Origin: JAXMAR01 sp046350295
Lineage (GTDB): Bacteria > Planctomycetota > Planctomycetia > Gemmatales > Gemmataceae
Reading direction: 5' to 3'
DNA: 64,000 bases
Assembly (NCBI GenBank): GCA_046350295.1
Contig: JAXMAR010000026.1
Location: forward strand, 41,291-105,290
In this document: positions 1 through 8,110 of the stretch, piece by piece
How the letters are laid out: every line of letters begins with the position of its first letter
How positions within the stretch are numbered: the stretch's first letter is position 1
Notes under the pieces: model-generated
The model's input: the letters and a program-made list of their open reading frames with translations, nothing else
Database searches by the model: none
Told to the model about the DNA's origin: nothing
Made by a program: the position numbers and the translations under genes

Positions 1-354
1 ACGTTGCGCCTGGCGATACCGGTCGAGCTGTACTTCGCGGTTGGACGGGCTGCGCGCCGTCTCGACGCTTGCCGCCGGCTGCGGTGTGACCGCGTCCTGC
101 GCCGCCTTCGTGACAAGATGAGGCAGCAGCGCGTCCAGCCAGGTCAGATCGGGGACGGCGGGGGCGTCGCCGACAGCCTGCGCCACCTCCACCACCACGG
201 CGGGAACCGCACCCTCCTCGATTACCCGCCCTTCGGGGCAGTTCACCTGTGGATTCTGGGGCAAATCGGGGGGGCGGGCTTCGCTGCGCGGTTGCTGTCC
301 GCCAATCCATCCCAGCGCCAGCGCGAGACACGCGGCGCGGATTCGCTTGCTCAT
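1..354 (-). CDS. Secreted hypothetical protein, 3' end beyond the window
   Basis: The gene reads leftward and runs off the window edge; 118 codons are visible. The start ATG at 352-354 is preceded by an AGGAGT ribosome-binding site about six bases away. The first 27 residues form a signal peptide (MSKRIRAACLALALGW, then a QPRSEA region), so the product is exported. The rest is proline/alanine-rich, low in complexity, and shows no domain I recognise. It faces the methyltransferase gene in the same direction, about 60 bases downstream of it, and may be co-transcribed with it. Function unknown. Confidence 0.6.
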   Translation of the reverse strand, partial: MSKRIRAACLALALGWIGGQQPRSEARPPDLPQNPQVNCPEGRVIEEGAVPAVVVEVAQAVGDAPAVPDLTWLDALLPHLVTKAAQDAVTPQPAASVETARSPSNREVQLDRYRQAQR

Positions 355-413
355 GGAACGACTCCTTTCGTTCGCGGGGCCCGAATCAGAAGCCACGGGT
401 CGGCGCCTGATCC

Positions 414-1067
414 CTACCCGACCGTCTTCCTGCCAAAACAAAAATGCCGTGCCACCGCGGAGGGCACGTTCAGGACGACGACTTCCTCCGCCACCTGGTA
501 GCGCGCGATCTTGTCCTTCAGATACGCGTCGATGCGCGTCAAACGCTCCTTCTCGGCCCCGCGGATGAAGGCCATCTTGGTCGCCCGCATCCACAGGTAC
601 TCGAAATACGACAGCGTGCCGAGCGGCTTGAGCAGCCGCTCATAGCTCTGAAAGATCTCGTCCACCAGCGGCACCGGAAAGTTGTTGAGCGGCAGCCCCG
701 AGATCATGAAGTCGTATACGCCTCGGCCCGGAACCTCCTGCAGCGGCGAATGGAGGACGCGGCTCTGGCGCCGCTTGGTCCGGAATTCCGCCTCTTCACG
801 AAAGCGCCGCTCGATGATCTCCACAAAGGCGCCGTTGATCTCCACGATGTCCAGCTCGTCCCCCGGCCGGAGCCAGCGGACGATTTCCTGTGTTACCGCT
901 CCCGTGCCCGGCCCGACTTCCAGGATGCGCCGCGGCGGCGCCGCCCGCCGCATCGGCCGCGTCAACGCCCGCGCCAGGCCCCGGCTGCTCGGCCAGATCG
1001 AGCCGGTGGTGAAGTATTGATGTCGAAACTGGGTGTAAAACTCCAGGCACTGCTTCCAGTAACTCAT
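414..1067 (-). CDS. Class I SAM-dependent methyltransferase (KsgA/PmtA-like)
   Basis: The 217-residue product has a Rossmann-type SAM-binding motif I, ILEVGPGTGAVTQEI, at about residues 48-62, followed by an acidic motif II (LDIVEING). The layout resembles small phospholipid N-methyltransferases (PmtA type) and rRNA adenine dimethyltransferase relatives: an N-terminal helical stretch with FTTGSIWPSSR, then the SAM fold, then a segment (SGLPLNNFP) resembling the catalytic motif IV of that group. Which substrate it uses cannot be told. An upstream in-frame ATG at 1142 exists, but MSYWKQCLEFY at 1067 is where family-like sequence begins. Phospholipid methylation is the favoured guess. Confidence 0.75.
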   Translation of the reverse strand: MSYWKQCLEFYTQFRHQYFTTGSIWPSSRGLARALTRPMRRAAPPRRILEVGPGTGAVTQEIVRWLRPGDELDIVEINGAFVEIIERRFREEAEFRTKRRQSRVLHSPLQEVPGRGVYDFMISGLPLNNFPVPLVDEIFQSYERLLKPLGTLSYFEYLWMRATKMAFIRGAEKERLTRIDAYLKDKIARYQVAEEVVVLNVPSAVARHFCFGRKTVG

Positions 1068-1417
1068 GGCTGCATGGCTCCAGGCTGCGAGATAGGGACC
1101 ATAGCAACTCCACCGAAAAGGACAACCGCAATCAGATGACACGGGCTACCCGCGAACTCAGAGAAAGGGCGCGGCTCCCGCCGAGCCGCGCGTTGGCGCC
1201 TCGCCAGGTCTCCACCTTGTCCCCTTTGCCTTGTCGGAAAAGGCAGCCGGCTCGGGTCGTTCCGGGAATTCCTATTCTTCCTCGCCTGCCTTTCCTGCTC
1301 AATCTGCGAAGGTCAGGGGGCCGATAAGGATGGTGAGCGCGCCCCGGGCCGTCCATGACCGGCTGGGCTCAGCGTCCTGTTCCTGACCGGCGCACGCCCG
1401 CTTCCTGAGTGAGAACC
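1068..1417. other. Intergenic region between divergent genes
   Basis: This 350-base stretch separates the leftward methyltransferase from the rightward FHA protein, so it should hold both promoters. I see no convincing -35/-10 pair, hairpin or small ORF with a ribosome-binding site in it. Confidence 0.5.
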
Positions 1418-3754
1418 ATGGCTTCCAGCCTGCAACCTCCGGCGACAGAGACCCGCGGTGAACTGGTCGTCCAGAACGGCCGCCATGCCGGCGCGAAGCG
1501 GCCCCTCACCGGGCCCGTCACGCTCATCGGCCGCGCGGCGGGCTGCGACATTCGCCTCCAGGTCGAAGGGGTGAGCCCGCGGCACTGTCTTCTGGCCCAG
1601 ACGGTCGAGGGGTTGTTGCTGCGCGATCTGGGAAGTGACGCGGGCACGCTGGTCAACGATGAGCGCGTCCAGGCCGCCGTGCTGTCGGAGGGGGACGTGC
1701 TCACGGTCGGGCTGCTTTGCTTCCGCGTCCAGGGCGTCGCGCCCGTGGTGGGCCCTGAGACCGACGCCGGGGAGCAATCCAGCCGAAACGCCTGGCGGGC
1801 CCAGACCGCCGCCGTCGCCGCGCATCAGTACTTTCTGGAGGAGCAAGAGGATCGCCTCGAGCAGCGCCGTTCGGACCTGGAGCAGCACGAGGCGCAGCTC
1901 GCCGACCACCTCGAGGAGAAGCGGCGTCGGCTGGCGGCCCTGACCGAGGAAGTGCAGGGAGAGCGCGAGGTTCTCGCCAAGGACCGCGCCGCCTACGAGG
2001 CCTACATCGGCAAGATCAGCGGCGACCTGACGCAGGCGCAGCGCGATCTCATGGAGGGGCAGCAGGCCGTTGACCGCGAGCGACTGCATCTTTCCGAGCT
2101 GAAACGCCGCCTCCGCCGGCGCTGGCATCGTTTCTGGTTGACCGAGCGCGCCAAGGTCCGCGCGCAACAGGCTGACATCGCCGAGCAGAACCGTCGCCTG
2201 GCCGAAGCGATCGACGAGTTGCGCGATGGTGAAGAGCGGCTGCGCGGGGCCCGCCTTCGCTTCAACGCCCTATACGAGCAGAGCCGCGGCCGGCTCCGCG
2301 AAGCCTGGCGCAAACTGCGTCTCGAGCAGAATCGCTGGAAGCGCCGCCGCGGTCAGGAACGCGTCGCCCTCAAGGTCCGCACGCGCGACCTGGAGCAGGC
2401 CGAGCACTCGCTTGTGCAAGCGCAGCGGCTCTTTCTCCTCGAGCAGAAGGCCTGGGACGCCAAGAAGCAGGCTCTGGAGCGTGAGGTGGAGGGACTCGAA
2501 CGACGCGTCACCAATCGCCGTGAGAAGCTCCTCTCTGCCGAGGCTGAATTGGAGCTGGCGTCCCGGCGCAAGCTCGAGATCGCCACGGAGGCCGGGCAGG
2601 TCGGGGCGCCGCCGAACGAGAGCCCGCTCGCTCCGAATGACGTCGCGGCGCCCGAAGCTACGCTGGCCGCGCTTCCGGCCATCGCCGCCGTAGCGGAATT
2701 CCAACCTCCGGCCGCGCAGGTGGAGGGTCCGCCGGCGCCGCAGCCCACAACCACCGCGAAGGAGTGGGGCGCTCGCCTCGCTCATCTGCAACAAGTGTCG
2801 CGCCATCTCAACGATCAACGCCTGGAGCTGGTCGACCAGTGGCGCACCTTGACCCTTCTCTTCCGCGCCTGGCAGAAGGAAAAAGAGCAGGCGGCCGGCG
2901 AGCTGGACGCGCTGGCCAACCGCCTCCTCGAACAGGGCCAGGCCCTCGCCGAGCGCGAGCGCGAGCAGCGCCAGGCGGATGACACGCTCCGGCGCCGCCA
3001 GGAAGACGTCGCCCAGCTCCGCCATCAGATGATCGCCTGGCGCAGCCGCCTCAGGGTCAAGGAGCAGACCTGGGAGAACGAGCGGGCCAAGGTCCTGCTC
3101 GAAACGCGCCACCGCGAGACGCTGGCCGAGGAGCAGCATCGCGTCCTCGTTGACCTGCGGCAGCGCTGGGAAAAACGCTGCGGGGAGGAGCTCGAGCAGT
3201 TGCGCGGCGGCCGGGCCGAGATCGAGCGGACACGCGCGGCGGTCGAGCAGACACGCGCGGAACTTTCCCACCGCGCTTCCTCTCTGGACGAGGAGAAACG
3301 CATCCTCACGGAAAAGGCCCTGTCGCTCGAGCAGTTTCGCCAGGAGCTGCTGCGCAAAAGCGACCCGGCCAGCGCCGAACGGAAGCTGGAGCGTTATCGC
3401 CGCCGCTGGCTGACGCAGAACACCCTGGCCCTGCGCAATCTGGCCCAGCAGCGCGAAGCGCTGCAGAAGGAGCTCGCCGATCTCGACCGCAAGTCGGCAG
3501 ACCTGGCGCGACGGGCCGAGGTCTTGAGCGGGGCCGAAGCCGACCTGAGCCGCAAACAAGCCGCCTGGGAACAGCACCAGGCCCTGGCGCAGACGCGTCA
3601 GATTCGGATGGAGGAGGAAATGAAGCACGCCCAGCGGCAGCGGCGCCTGGCCGAGGAACAGTACCTGAAGATGCGCGACGAGGTGGAACGGATCGCCCGG
3701 GCCATCTACTCCGAACCCGATCCGCCCACGGCGCTGGCCGACGTCGCCGCCTGA
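1418..3754 (+). CDS. FHA-domain protein with long coiled coil
   Basis: Residues 5-100 form a forkhead-associated domain, a phosphothreonine-reading module. The signature LIGRAAGCDIRL and the SPRH motif (GVSPRHCLL) are both present. The remaining ~670 residues are almost entirely Glu/Arg/Gln/Leu/Ala heptads typical of a very long alpha-helical coiled coil, broken near residues 395-445 by a Pro/Ala linker. There is no signal peptide or membrane segment, so it is cytoplasmic. Such proteins act as scaffolds that dock on phosphorylated partners, but no kinase lies nearby. ATG at 1418 is chosen over an in-frame GTG three codons earlier. Confidence 0.85.
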   Translation: MASSLQPPATETRGELVVQNGRHAGAKRPLTGPVTLIGRAAGCDIRLQVEGVSPRHCLLAQTVEGLLLRDLGSDAGTLVNDERVQAAVLSEGDVLTVGLLCFRVQGVAPVVGPETDAGEQSSRNAWRAQTAAVAAHQYFLEEQEDRLEQRRSDLEQHEAQLADHLEEKRRRLAALTEEVQGEREVLAKDRAAYEAYIGKISGDLTQAQRDLMEGQQAVDRERLHLSELKRRLRRRWHRFWLTERAKVRAQQADIAEQNRRLAEAIDELRDGEERLRGARLRFNALYEQSRGRLREAWRKLRLEQNRWKRRRGQERVALKVRTRDLEQAEHSLVQAQRLFLLEQKAWDAKKQALEREVEGLERRVTNRREKLLSAEAELELASRRKLEIATEAGQVGAPPNESPLAPNDVAAPEATLAALPAIAAVAEFQPPAAQVEGPPAPQPTTTAKEWGARLAHLQQVSRHLNDQRLELVDQWRTLTLLFRAWQKEKEQAAGELDALANRLLEQGQALAEREREQRQADDTLRRRQEDVAQLRHQMIAWRSRLRVKEQTWENERAKVLLETRHRETLAEEQHRVLVDLRQRWEKRCGEELEQLRGGRAEIERTRAAVEQTRAELSHRASSLDEEKRILTEKALSLEQFRQELLRKSDPASAERKLERYRRRWLTQNTLALRNLAQQREALQKELADLDRKSADLARRAEVLSGAEADLSRKQAAWEQHQALAQTRQIRMEEEMKHAQRQRRLAEEQYLKMRDEVERIARAIYSEPDPPTALADVAA

Positions 3755-3770
3755 GCAGCACGATCTGACG

Positions 3771-4724
3771 CTAAGGCTTCGCCGCGCTGCAGCCCAGTAC
3801 CGCGTCCATCGGGTCCAGGCCGGCCGCGACACGGCCCCCCTTGTTGAGGAAGATGTCGTCACCGCCAACACCGACGTTGCGCGAGGTGACGAAGCGGACA
3901 TGGCCGTCCTGGAAGAGGACGTTTTGCCCCACGCCGCCGTGGTTGGCGCTGTTGGCCGAGCCGTCGCAGGGAGGGGCGTCAGCCATGAGGGGCATGAGGC
4001 TGCGGAAGCCGGCCGCCACCTTGTCGGGGGCGTGGTAGGCGTTGTCGCCGTTGACGTGGCCCAGATGGTAGGCGTAGGTCGGATTGAGCGTTGGCGCGCA
4101 GTTCGCGAAGGCGACCGGCGCCATGCCGCGTAGCTCGTCGAGCGACGCCAGGGACGCGTTCGGCTCCTTCACCCCCGGGCACAGCAGCGGCTTTTTCTCC
4201 GCGAGGCTGCGGGCTTCGCGCAGGATCGGCAGCGCCATGCCGGCGACGTCGCGCGGCTTCTCTTCCGCCACGTGCGGATAGCGACCGTGCCGGAAATGGT
4301 AGTCCTCCAGCGCCGTGTACAAGAGGCGCAGGTTCTCCTGGCATTGCACGGTCTGTTGCCGCGCCCGCTGCGAATGGACCAGCAAGGGCGCCGCGATGCC
4401 GAGGGCGGCGATGACGAGGCAAGCGGCGATCAGCACGTCGGCGCGGCGCCACCACGGACGCGCCAGAAGGCCCGCTTCCCGCTTCGGCGGCGGCGCCTGG
4501 GGCAACGGCCGGCACATGTGCTCGGCGACGAGGGCGATGGTGTTGGGAATCAGGCTGGGCGGAGGAACAACGCCGTCCCGGTCGGCCTCGAGCGGGGCGA
4601 GCGCCTGGCGCAAGATATCGAGGCGTTTTTGCAGCGTCGGGTCATGCCCGAGGCGATCCTCGACCTTCTGCCGCGTGGGATCGTCCAGGCCGTTCAACAG
4701 GTATTCGACGAGCAGGTTTTCCAT
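3771..4724 (-). CDS. Anti-sigma-factor-like membrane protein with prepilin-type H-X9-DG-like domain
   Basis: The gene starts 14 bases after the ECF sigma stop, so it is the sigma factor's probable partner. Residues 1-90 are a cytoplasmic helical region resembling anti-sigma N-termini (MENLLVEYLLNGLDDP). One transmembrane helix follows at about 115-137. The outer part resembles the planctomycete DUF1559/prepilin group: a CQENLRLLYTALEDYH segment just after the membrane and, near the C-terminus, an H-x(10)-DG motif (NHGGVGQNVLFQDGHV). The first in-frame ATG at 4790 lies inside the sigma gene; 4724 gives the tight operon spacing. Role inferred: sequesters the sigma factor and senses an envelope signal. 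Confidence 0.7.
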   Translation of the reverse strand: MENLLVEYLLNGLDDPTRQKVEDRLGHDPTLQKRLDILRQALAPLEADRDGVVPPPSLIPNTIALVAEHMCRPLPQAPPPKREAGLLARPWWRRADVLIAACLVIAALGIAAPLLVHSQRARQQTVQCQENLRLLYTALEDYHFRHGRYPHVAEEKPRDVAGMALPILREARSLAEKKPLLCPGVKEPNASLASLDELRGMAPVAFANCAPTLNPTYAYHLGHVNGDNAYHAPDKVAAGFRSLMPLMADAPPCDGSANSANHGGVGQNVLFQDGHVRFVTSRNVGVGGDDIFLNKGGRVAAGLDPMDAVLGCSAAKP

Positions 4725-4738
4725 GGCTTGTTGGCTTT

Positions 4739-5356
4739 TCACAGCCCGTGGAGGGCCTCCGAGCCGGACCAGGCTTCTTGAAGCCGGCACAGCGCGGTGT
4801 GCATGCGTGACTTCACGGTTCCCACTGGGATGGCCAGGATGTCCGCGATCTCCTGGTATTTCAGCCCCTGGTAATACGCCAGAATGATGACCTGGCGGAG
4901 GAATTCGGGCAAGCGCTCGACGCCGGCGCGAACCAGCTGCCGCCGCTCCTCTCCCTGGATCTGCTCGAGCGGTCCCGCCCCGCGCTGCTCGAACACGCTC
5001 AGCAGCCGGCCCAGTTCGTCTCCGCGCGCTTCCTCGCTCTCCTGGTCAAGGCTGAGCATCGACTGCCGCCCGGCCCGGCGCAGCGCGTCGATGGCCTGAT
5101 TGGTGGCGATGGCGTAGAGCCACGGCTTCACGGGGCGCCCCTTCTCGTACTGGCGAATCTTCGTGAAGACCTGGAGGAAGGTGTTCTGGAACACGTCCTC
5201 CGCCAGGGCGCCGTCCCCCAGGTAGCGGCGCAGGTAACCGTAGAGCTCTCCTTCGTAACGGCGCACCAGCGCCCCGAAGGCCTCCTGTTCCCCGTTCTGG
5301 AAACAGGCCAGCAGCTCTTCATCCGAGCAACGGGTCAGGTCATCGGGAAGTGCCAC
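4739..5356 (-). CDS. RNA polymerase sigma factor, ECF subfamily
   Basis: The 205-residue length and two-domain build are standard for ECF sigma-70 factors. Region 2, which binds the -10 element and core polymerase, spans about residues 22-95 (ALVRRYEGELYGYL, AEDVFQNTFLQVF). Region 4 at about 140-195 has the helix-turn-helix that reads the -35 element (YQEIADILAIPVGTVKSR). It is first in a two-gene operon with the anti-sigma-like membrane protein, which implies envelope-signal control. The target promoter sequence cannot be deduced from the window. Confidence 0.92.
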   Translation of the reverse strand: MALPDDLTRCSDEELLACFQNGEQEAFGALVRRYEGELYGYLRRYLGDGALAEDVFQNTFLQVFTKIRQYEKGRPVKPWLYAIATNQAIDALRRAGRQSMLSLDQESEEARGDELGRLLSVFEQRGAGPLEQIQGEERRQLVRAGVERLPEFLRQVIILAYYQGLKYQEIADILAIPVGTVKSRMHTALCRLQEAWSGSEALHGL

Positions 5357-5560
5357 GAGTCCTCAGTGGATATTACGCCGCCGCACGCTTGCGGGTTCGA
5401 CCAATCCCTCACCGGTCATGGAACGGCGCCTGACGCCGCGGGCTTCGCCTCGGGGGCTGGGCGCTTGGGGCTTGGGCGACGAAACGGCCATGATCCTACC
5501 CGCAGGGGTTAGACCCGTGGTCGCTGCCAGCCCCTCCTTCGAGTCAGGCGCCGCCTCCTT

Positions 5561-5716
5561 TTACTTCTTCTTGCCGGGCTTCTTGCCTTCTTCTTCCTTC
5601 CCCTTGTTCTTCGCCTCTTTTTCCTGCTTGGGCTCTTCTTTCTTTTTGCCGAAAATCGCCTCGTAGCCCTCGGCGAACTTCTTGGTCTCGGCCAAACCGA
5701 TGCGAACAATGCTCAC
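5561..5716 (-). CDS. Small lysine-rich protein, 51 aa
   Basis: The product is MSIVRIGLAETKKFAEGYEA, then IFGKKK and a Lys/Glu tail ending in GKKPGKKK. It starts at GTG (5716) with a GGAGG ribosome-binding site eight bases upstream and ends at TAA 5561-5563. The N-terminal half is compact and protein-like; the tail is highly charged. From memory, short proteins beginning with IVRIGLAETK..EGY and ending in a lysine tail are widespread in planctomycetes, but I know of no function. The basic tail suggests nucleic-acid or ribosome contact (inference). It is a separate unit between the sigma factor and glycerate kinase genes. Confidence 0.65.
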   Translation of the reverse strand: MSIVRIGLAETKKFAEGYEAIFGKKKEEPKQEKEAKNKGKEEEGKKPGKKK

Positions 5717-5819
5717 GGTCCAAACCTCCGAATCGTGCGGGCGGTCGAATCACGCCCCAGACGACGCGCACGACCGCACCTTGCCATAGTCTAAAGAATG
5801 AACGAACCGCGCGCATTCT

Positions 5820-7154
5820 TCAAGGGAGAGGGGAAGATTTCCTGTCGATCAGGGCCACTTGCAGGTCCATGACGTTGGTATTCGTCAACCCGGTGATCAG
5901 CAGGTCGCCGGTCGCTTGAAAAAAGGAATAGGCGTCGTGCCGCGCAAGGTACCTCGATGGATCCAGGCCGTGCTCGGCGGCCCGGCGCCATGTCCCGGCA
6001 TCTGCGATGGCTCCCGCCGCGTCGGTCGGCCCGTCCTCGCCGTCGGTGCCGCCGCTGAGCAAGCTAACGTCGCGCATGCCATCCGGCCCGAGCGCGCACA
6101 GCGCCGCCAGCGTCCATTCCTGGTTGCGGCCTCCTTTACCGTGACCGGGCGGCAGAGTCACGGTTGTTTCCCCGCCTCCCACAAAACACAAGGTCGGCGC
6201 CCCTTCGGTTTTCGCGAGCCTGAGCAACCGGGCCGCCTGCCGCCCCGCCTCCGCCGCCTCCCCCGTGATGTCTTCACCGAAGGACCGCACCTCGTAGCCC
6301 AGCGCTGCCGCCTTGTGCACGGCCGCCGCGTACGCGGTGTGGTTGTTTCCGATGATGATGTTGTGCACCGTGTCCGGCAGCGTCTTCGGTGTCTCGGCCA
6401 GCTCTCCCCCGGCGCCCCGTTCGAGGCGTCGGACGACTGCCGCCGCTGCCGTCGCGCGTAATCCGTGCCGCTCAAGAACGGCGAGGGCGTCGGCGTACGT
6501 GGTCGGGTCGGCGGCGGTCGGGCCGGAGGCGATGACATCGAGCGGATCGCCGATCACGTCGGAAATGATCAGACTGAACATACGCTCGCCCCGGAACGCT
6601 TCCGCCAGTCGCCCCCCCTTGATGTCGCTCAGGTGCTTGCGGACGGCGTTCATCTCCTGGATCGTGGCCCCGCAGGCGTGCAGCTGGCGGGTTGTTTCCT
6701 GCTTGTCCCCGAGGGTGACGCCGGGGGCCGGGGCGGGCAAAAGGGCGGAACCGCCGCCGGAGAAGAGGCATAGGGCGATGGTTTCCGGAGAGGCGGTTTG
6801 GGCAAGGCGCATGATCTCGTTGGCGCCGCGCACTCCCTCCTCGGTGGGGTGGTTGCTGCCCGCCGGCCGGGCAGTGTGCAAATGGACGCGCCGCGTGGGC
6901 ACATGTGTTCCTTCCGGCACATTGATCCATCCTGCAACGCGGTCGAGCCGATCGGCGAGAACCGCCTCGACCGCGGCGGCCATGGCGGCGCCTGCTTTTC
7001 CGGCGCCGAGCACGAGAATACGGGGGGCCTTGGCAAGCGCGCCCGCCAGGTCGGGCCGCGCGAGCGCCTGACGCACGAGCGGCCCAGCCCGCACGGCGTC
7101 CACTCCCGCACGCCAGATGGCCTCGCTGTCCCGACGCAAGTCGCGCGGCGCCAT
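5820..7154 (-). CDS. Glycerate 2-kinase (MOFRL family)
   Basis: The 444-residue protein matches the GckA/TtuD class, which makes 2-phosphoglycerate from D-glycerate and ATP and feeds lower glycolysis. Seen: an N-terminal DUF4147 region with GAGKAGAAMAAAVE and CLFSGGGSALL, then the C-terminal MOFRL domain with FVGGGETTVTL, GGRNQEW and GGTDGEDGPTDAAG. The start at 7154 has a GGGAG ribosome-binding site six bases away; an in-frame ATG 15 codons upstream has none. It reads away from the DUF2203 gene and appears monocistronic. Confidence 0.93.
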   Translation of the reverse strand: MAPRDLRRDSEAIWRAGVDAVRAGPLVRQALARPDLAGALAKAPRILVLGAGKAGAAMAAAVEAVLADRLDRVAGWINVPEGTHVPTRRVHLHTARPAGSNHPTEEGVRGANEIMRLAQTASPETIALCLFSGGGSALLPAPAPGVTLGDKQETTRQLHACGATIQEMNAVRKHLSDIKGGRLAEAFRGERMFSLIISDVIGDPLDVIASGPTAADPTTYADALAVLERHGLRATAAAAVVRRLERGAGGELAETPKTLPDTVHNIIIGNNHTAYAAAVHKAAALGYEVRSFGEDITGEAAEAGRQAARLLRLAKTEGAPTLCFVGGGETTVTLPPGHGKGGRNQEWTLAALCALGPDGMRDVSLLSGGTDGEDGPTDAAGAIADAGTWRRAAEHGLDPSRYLARHDAYSFFQATGDLLITGLTNTNVMDLQVALIDRKSSPLP

Positions 7155-7564
7155 ATTCACTCCCGTTTCCGCCCGCGCGCTATTTTGCGCGGCTGGCATG
7201 CTGCTTGCTTGATTGAGAAACTCAATGACAGCGCGGGCAATAATGATACACGCTGCGACGGCGCGAACGGCGATTCAGGGGAATCATCCGCCATCCGCAT
7301 GCATCTAATACCTAGCCCAGCGCGGCGGGAAGAACGACAAGCAGGAGGAGCGGGAACACGAGCTTCGTGCCGGTTTTCACGAACCCAAGTGACGCCCGGC
7401 TGTCAAACTCTGCATCCTGGGCAGACCTGTCCCGACCGAACGATTGTCGCTTTTCGCCGCGTAAAACCCGTGAAATTTCCGATTCCTTTCAGGCGCAAGG
7501 TTTTGATTTCCGACCTATCATACACATAGAAGGGGAGATCAAGCCTACGAACTGGGGGTGACCC
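7155..7564. other. Intergenic region between divergent genes
   Basis: The 410 bases hold the promoters of the glycerate kinase (leftward) and DUF2203 gene (rightward). On the minus strand an open frame without a start codon ends at about 7310 with KLVFPLLLLVVLPAALG, which resembles a hydrophobic protein tail. It might be a gene remnant but could be chance. Nothing else was seen. Confidence 0.4.
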
Positions 7565-8047
7565 ATGAACGGTTCCAAGGGATACCGGGCGGACCCCTCC
7601 GACAACCACGTCGAAAGCCTGCCCGTCCTCAGCCTCACCACCGTCAACAAGATGCTGCCCCTCGTCGAGCGCATCGTTGGCGATTTCCTTCACGGCCGCC
7701 ACGAGCTCAATCGCCTCCAACCCGAGGAAGCCCGCCTCGACCGGCAGCGCCGCGATCTTTCCTGGCCCGAGCGCCAGCGCCGTTATGAGGTCAAGGAACG
7801 TGTCGCCGGCGCCGAGCATGAGATGCAGGGCGCCGTCGAAGAGCTGGGCGATCTGGGCGTCGTCCTGCTCGACCAGGACTTCGGACGCGTCGGCTTCCCC
7901 ACCATGGTGAATAACCGCCGCGCCTTCTTTTCCTGGCGCCCCGGCGAGGACGGCCTGCATACCTGGCACTTCGCCGAGGACGAGGTCTTCCGTCCCATCC
8001 CCGCCGCCTGGCTCAAGGAGATCAGCGGCGCCGGCGGCAAGAACTGA
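7565..8047 (+). CDS. DUF2203 family protein
   Basis: This 160-residue soluble protein fits the DUF2203 family: TVNKMLPLVERIV near the N-terminus, a charged helical hairpin (residues 40-85), then ELGDLGVVLLDQDFGRVGFP and a C-terminal HFAEDEVFRPI. Family function is unknown. A GGGGGTG ribosome-binding site precedes the ATG, and a rho-independent terminator follows the stop by about 15 bases, so it is transcribed alone. Confidence 0.85.
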   Translation: MNGSKGYRADPSDNHVESLPVLSLTTVNKMLPLVERIVGDFLHGRHELNRLQPEEARLDRQRRDLSWPERQRRYEVKERVAGAEHEMQGAVEELGDLGVVLLDQDFGRVGFPTMVNNRRAFFSWRPGEDGLHTWHFAEDEVFRPIPAAWLKEISGAGGKN

Positions 8048-8062
8048 ACACGCGAGCAAAAC

Positions 8063-8088
8063 AAGGCCTCTTCGGAGGCCTTTTTTTT
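8063..8088 (+). terminator. Rho-independent terminator
   Basis: AAGGCCTC-TTC-GGAGGCCTT forms a stem closed over a short loop and runs into eight T residues. It lies 15 bases after the DUF2203 stop and also sits just downstream of the convergent pseudouridine synthase gene. Confidence 0.9.
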
Positions 8089-8110
8089 GGTTGACTAGCG
8101 CTGCGGCCTG

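Noticed and set aside
7310..7500. Minus-strand open frame ending KLVFPLLLLVVLPAALG as a TadC-like gene remnant
   Set aside because: No start codon, very short, and the resemblance rests on one hydrophobic stretch.
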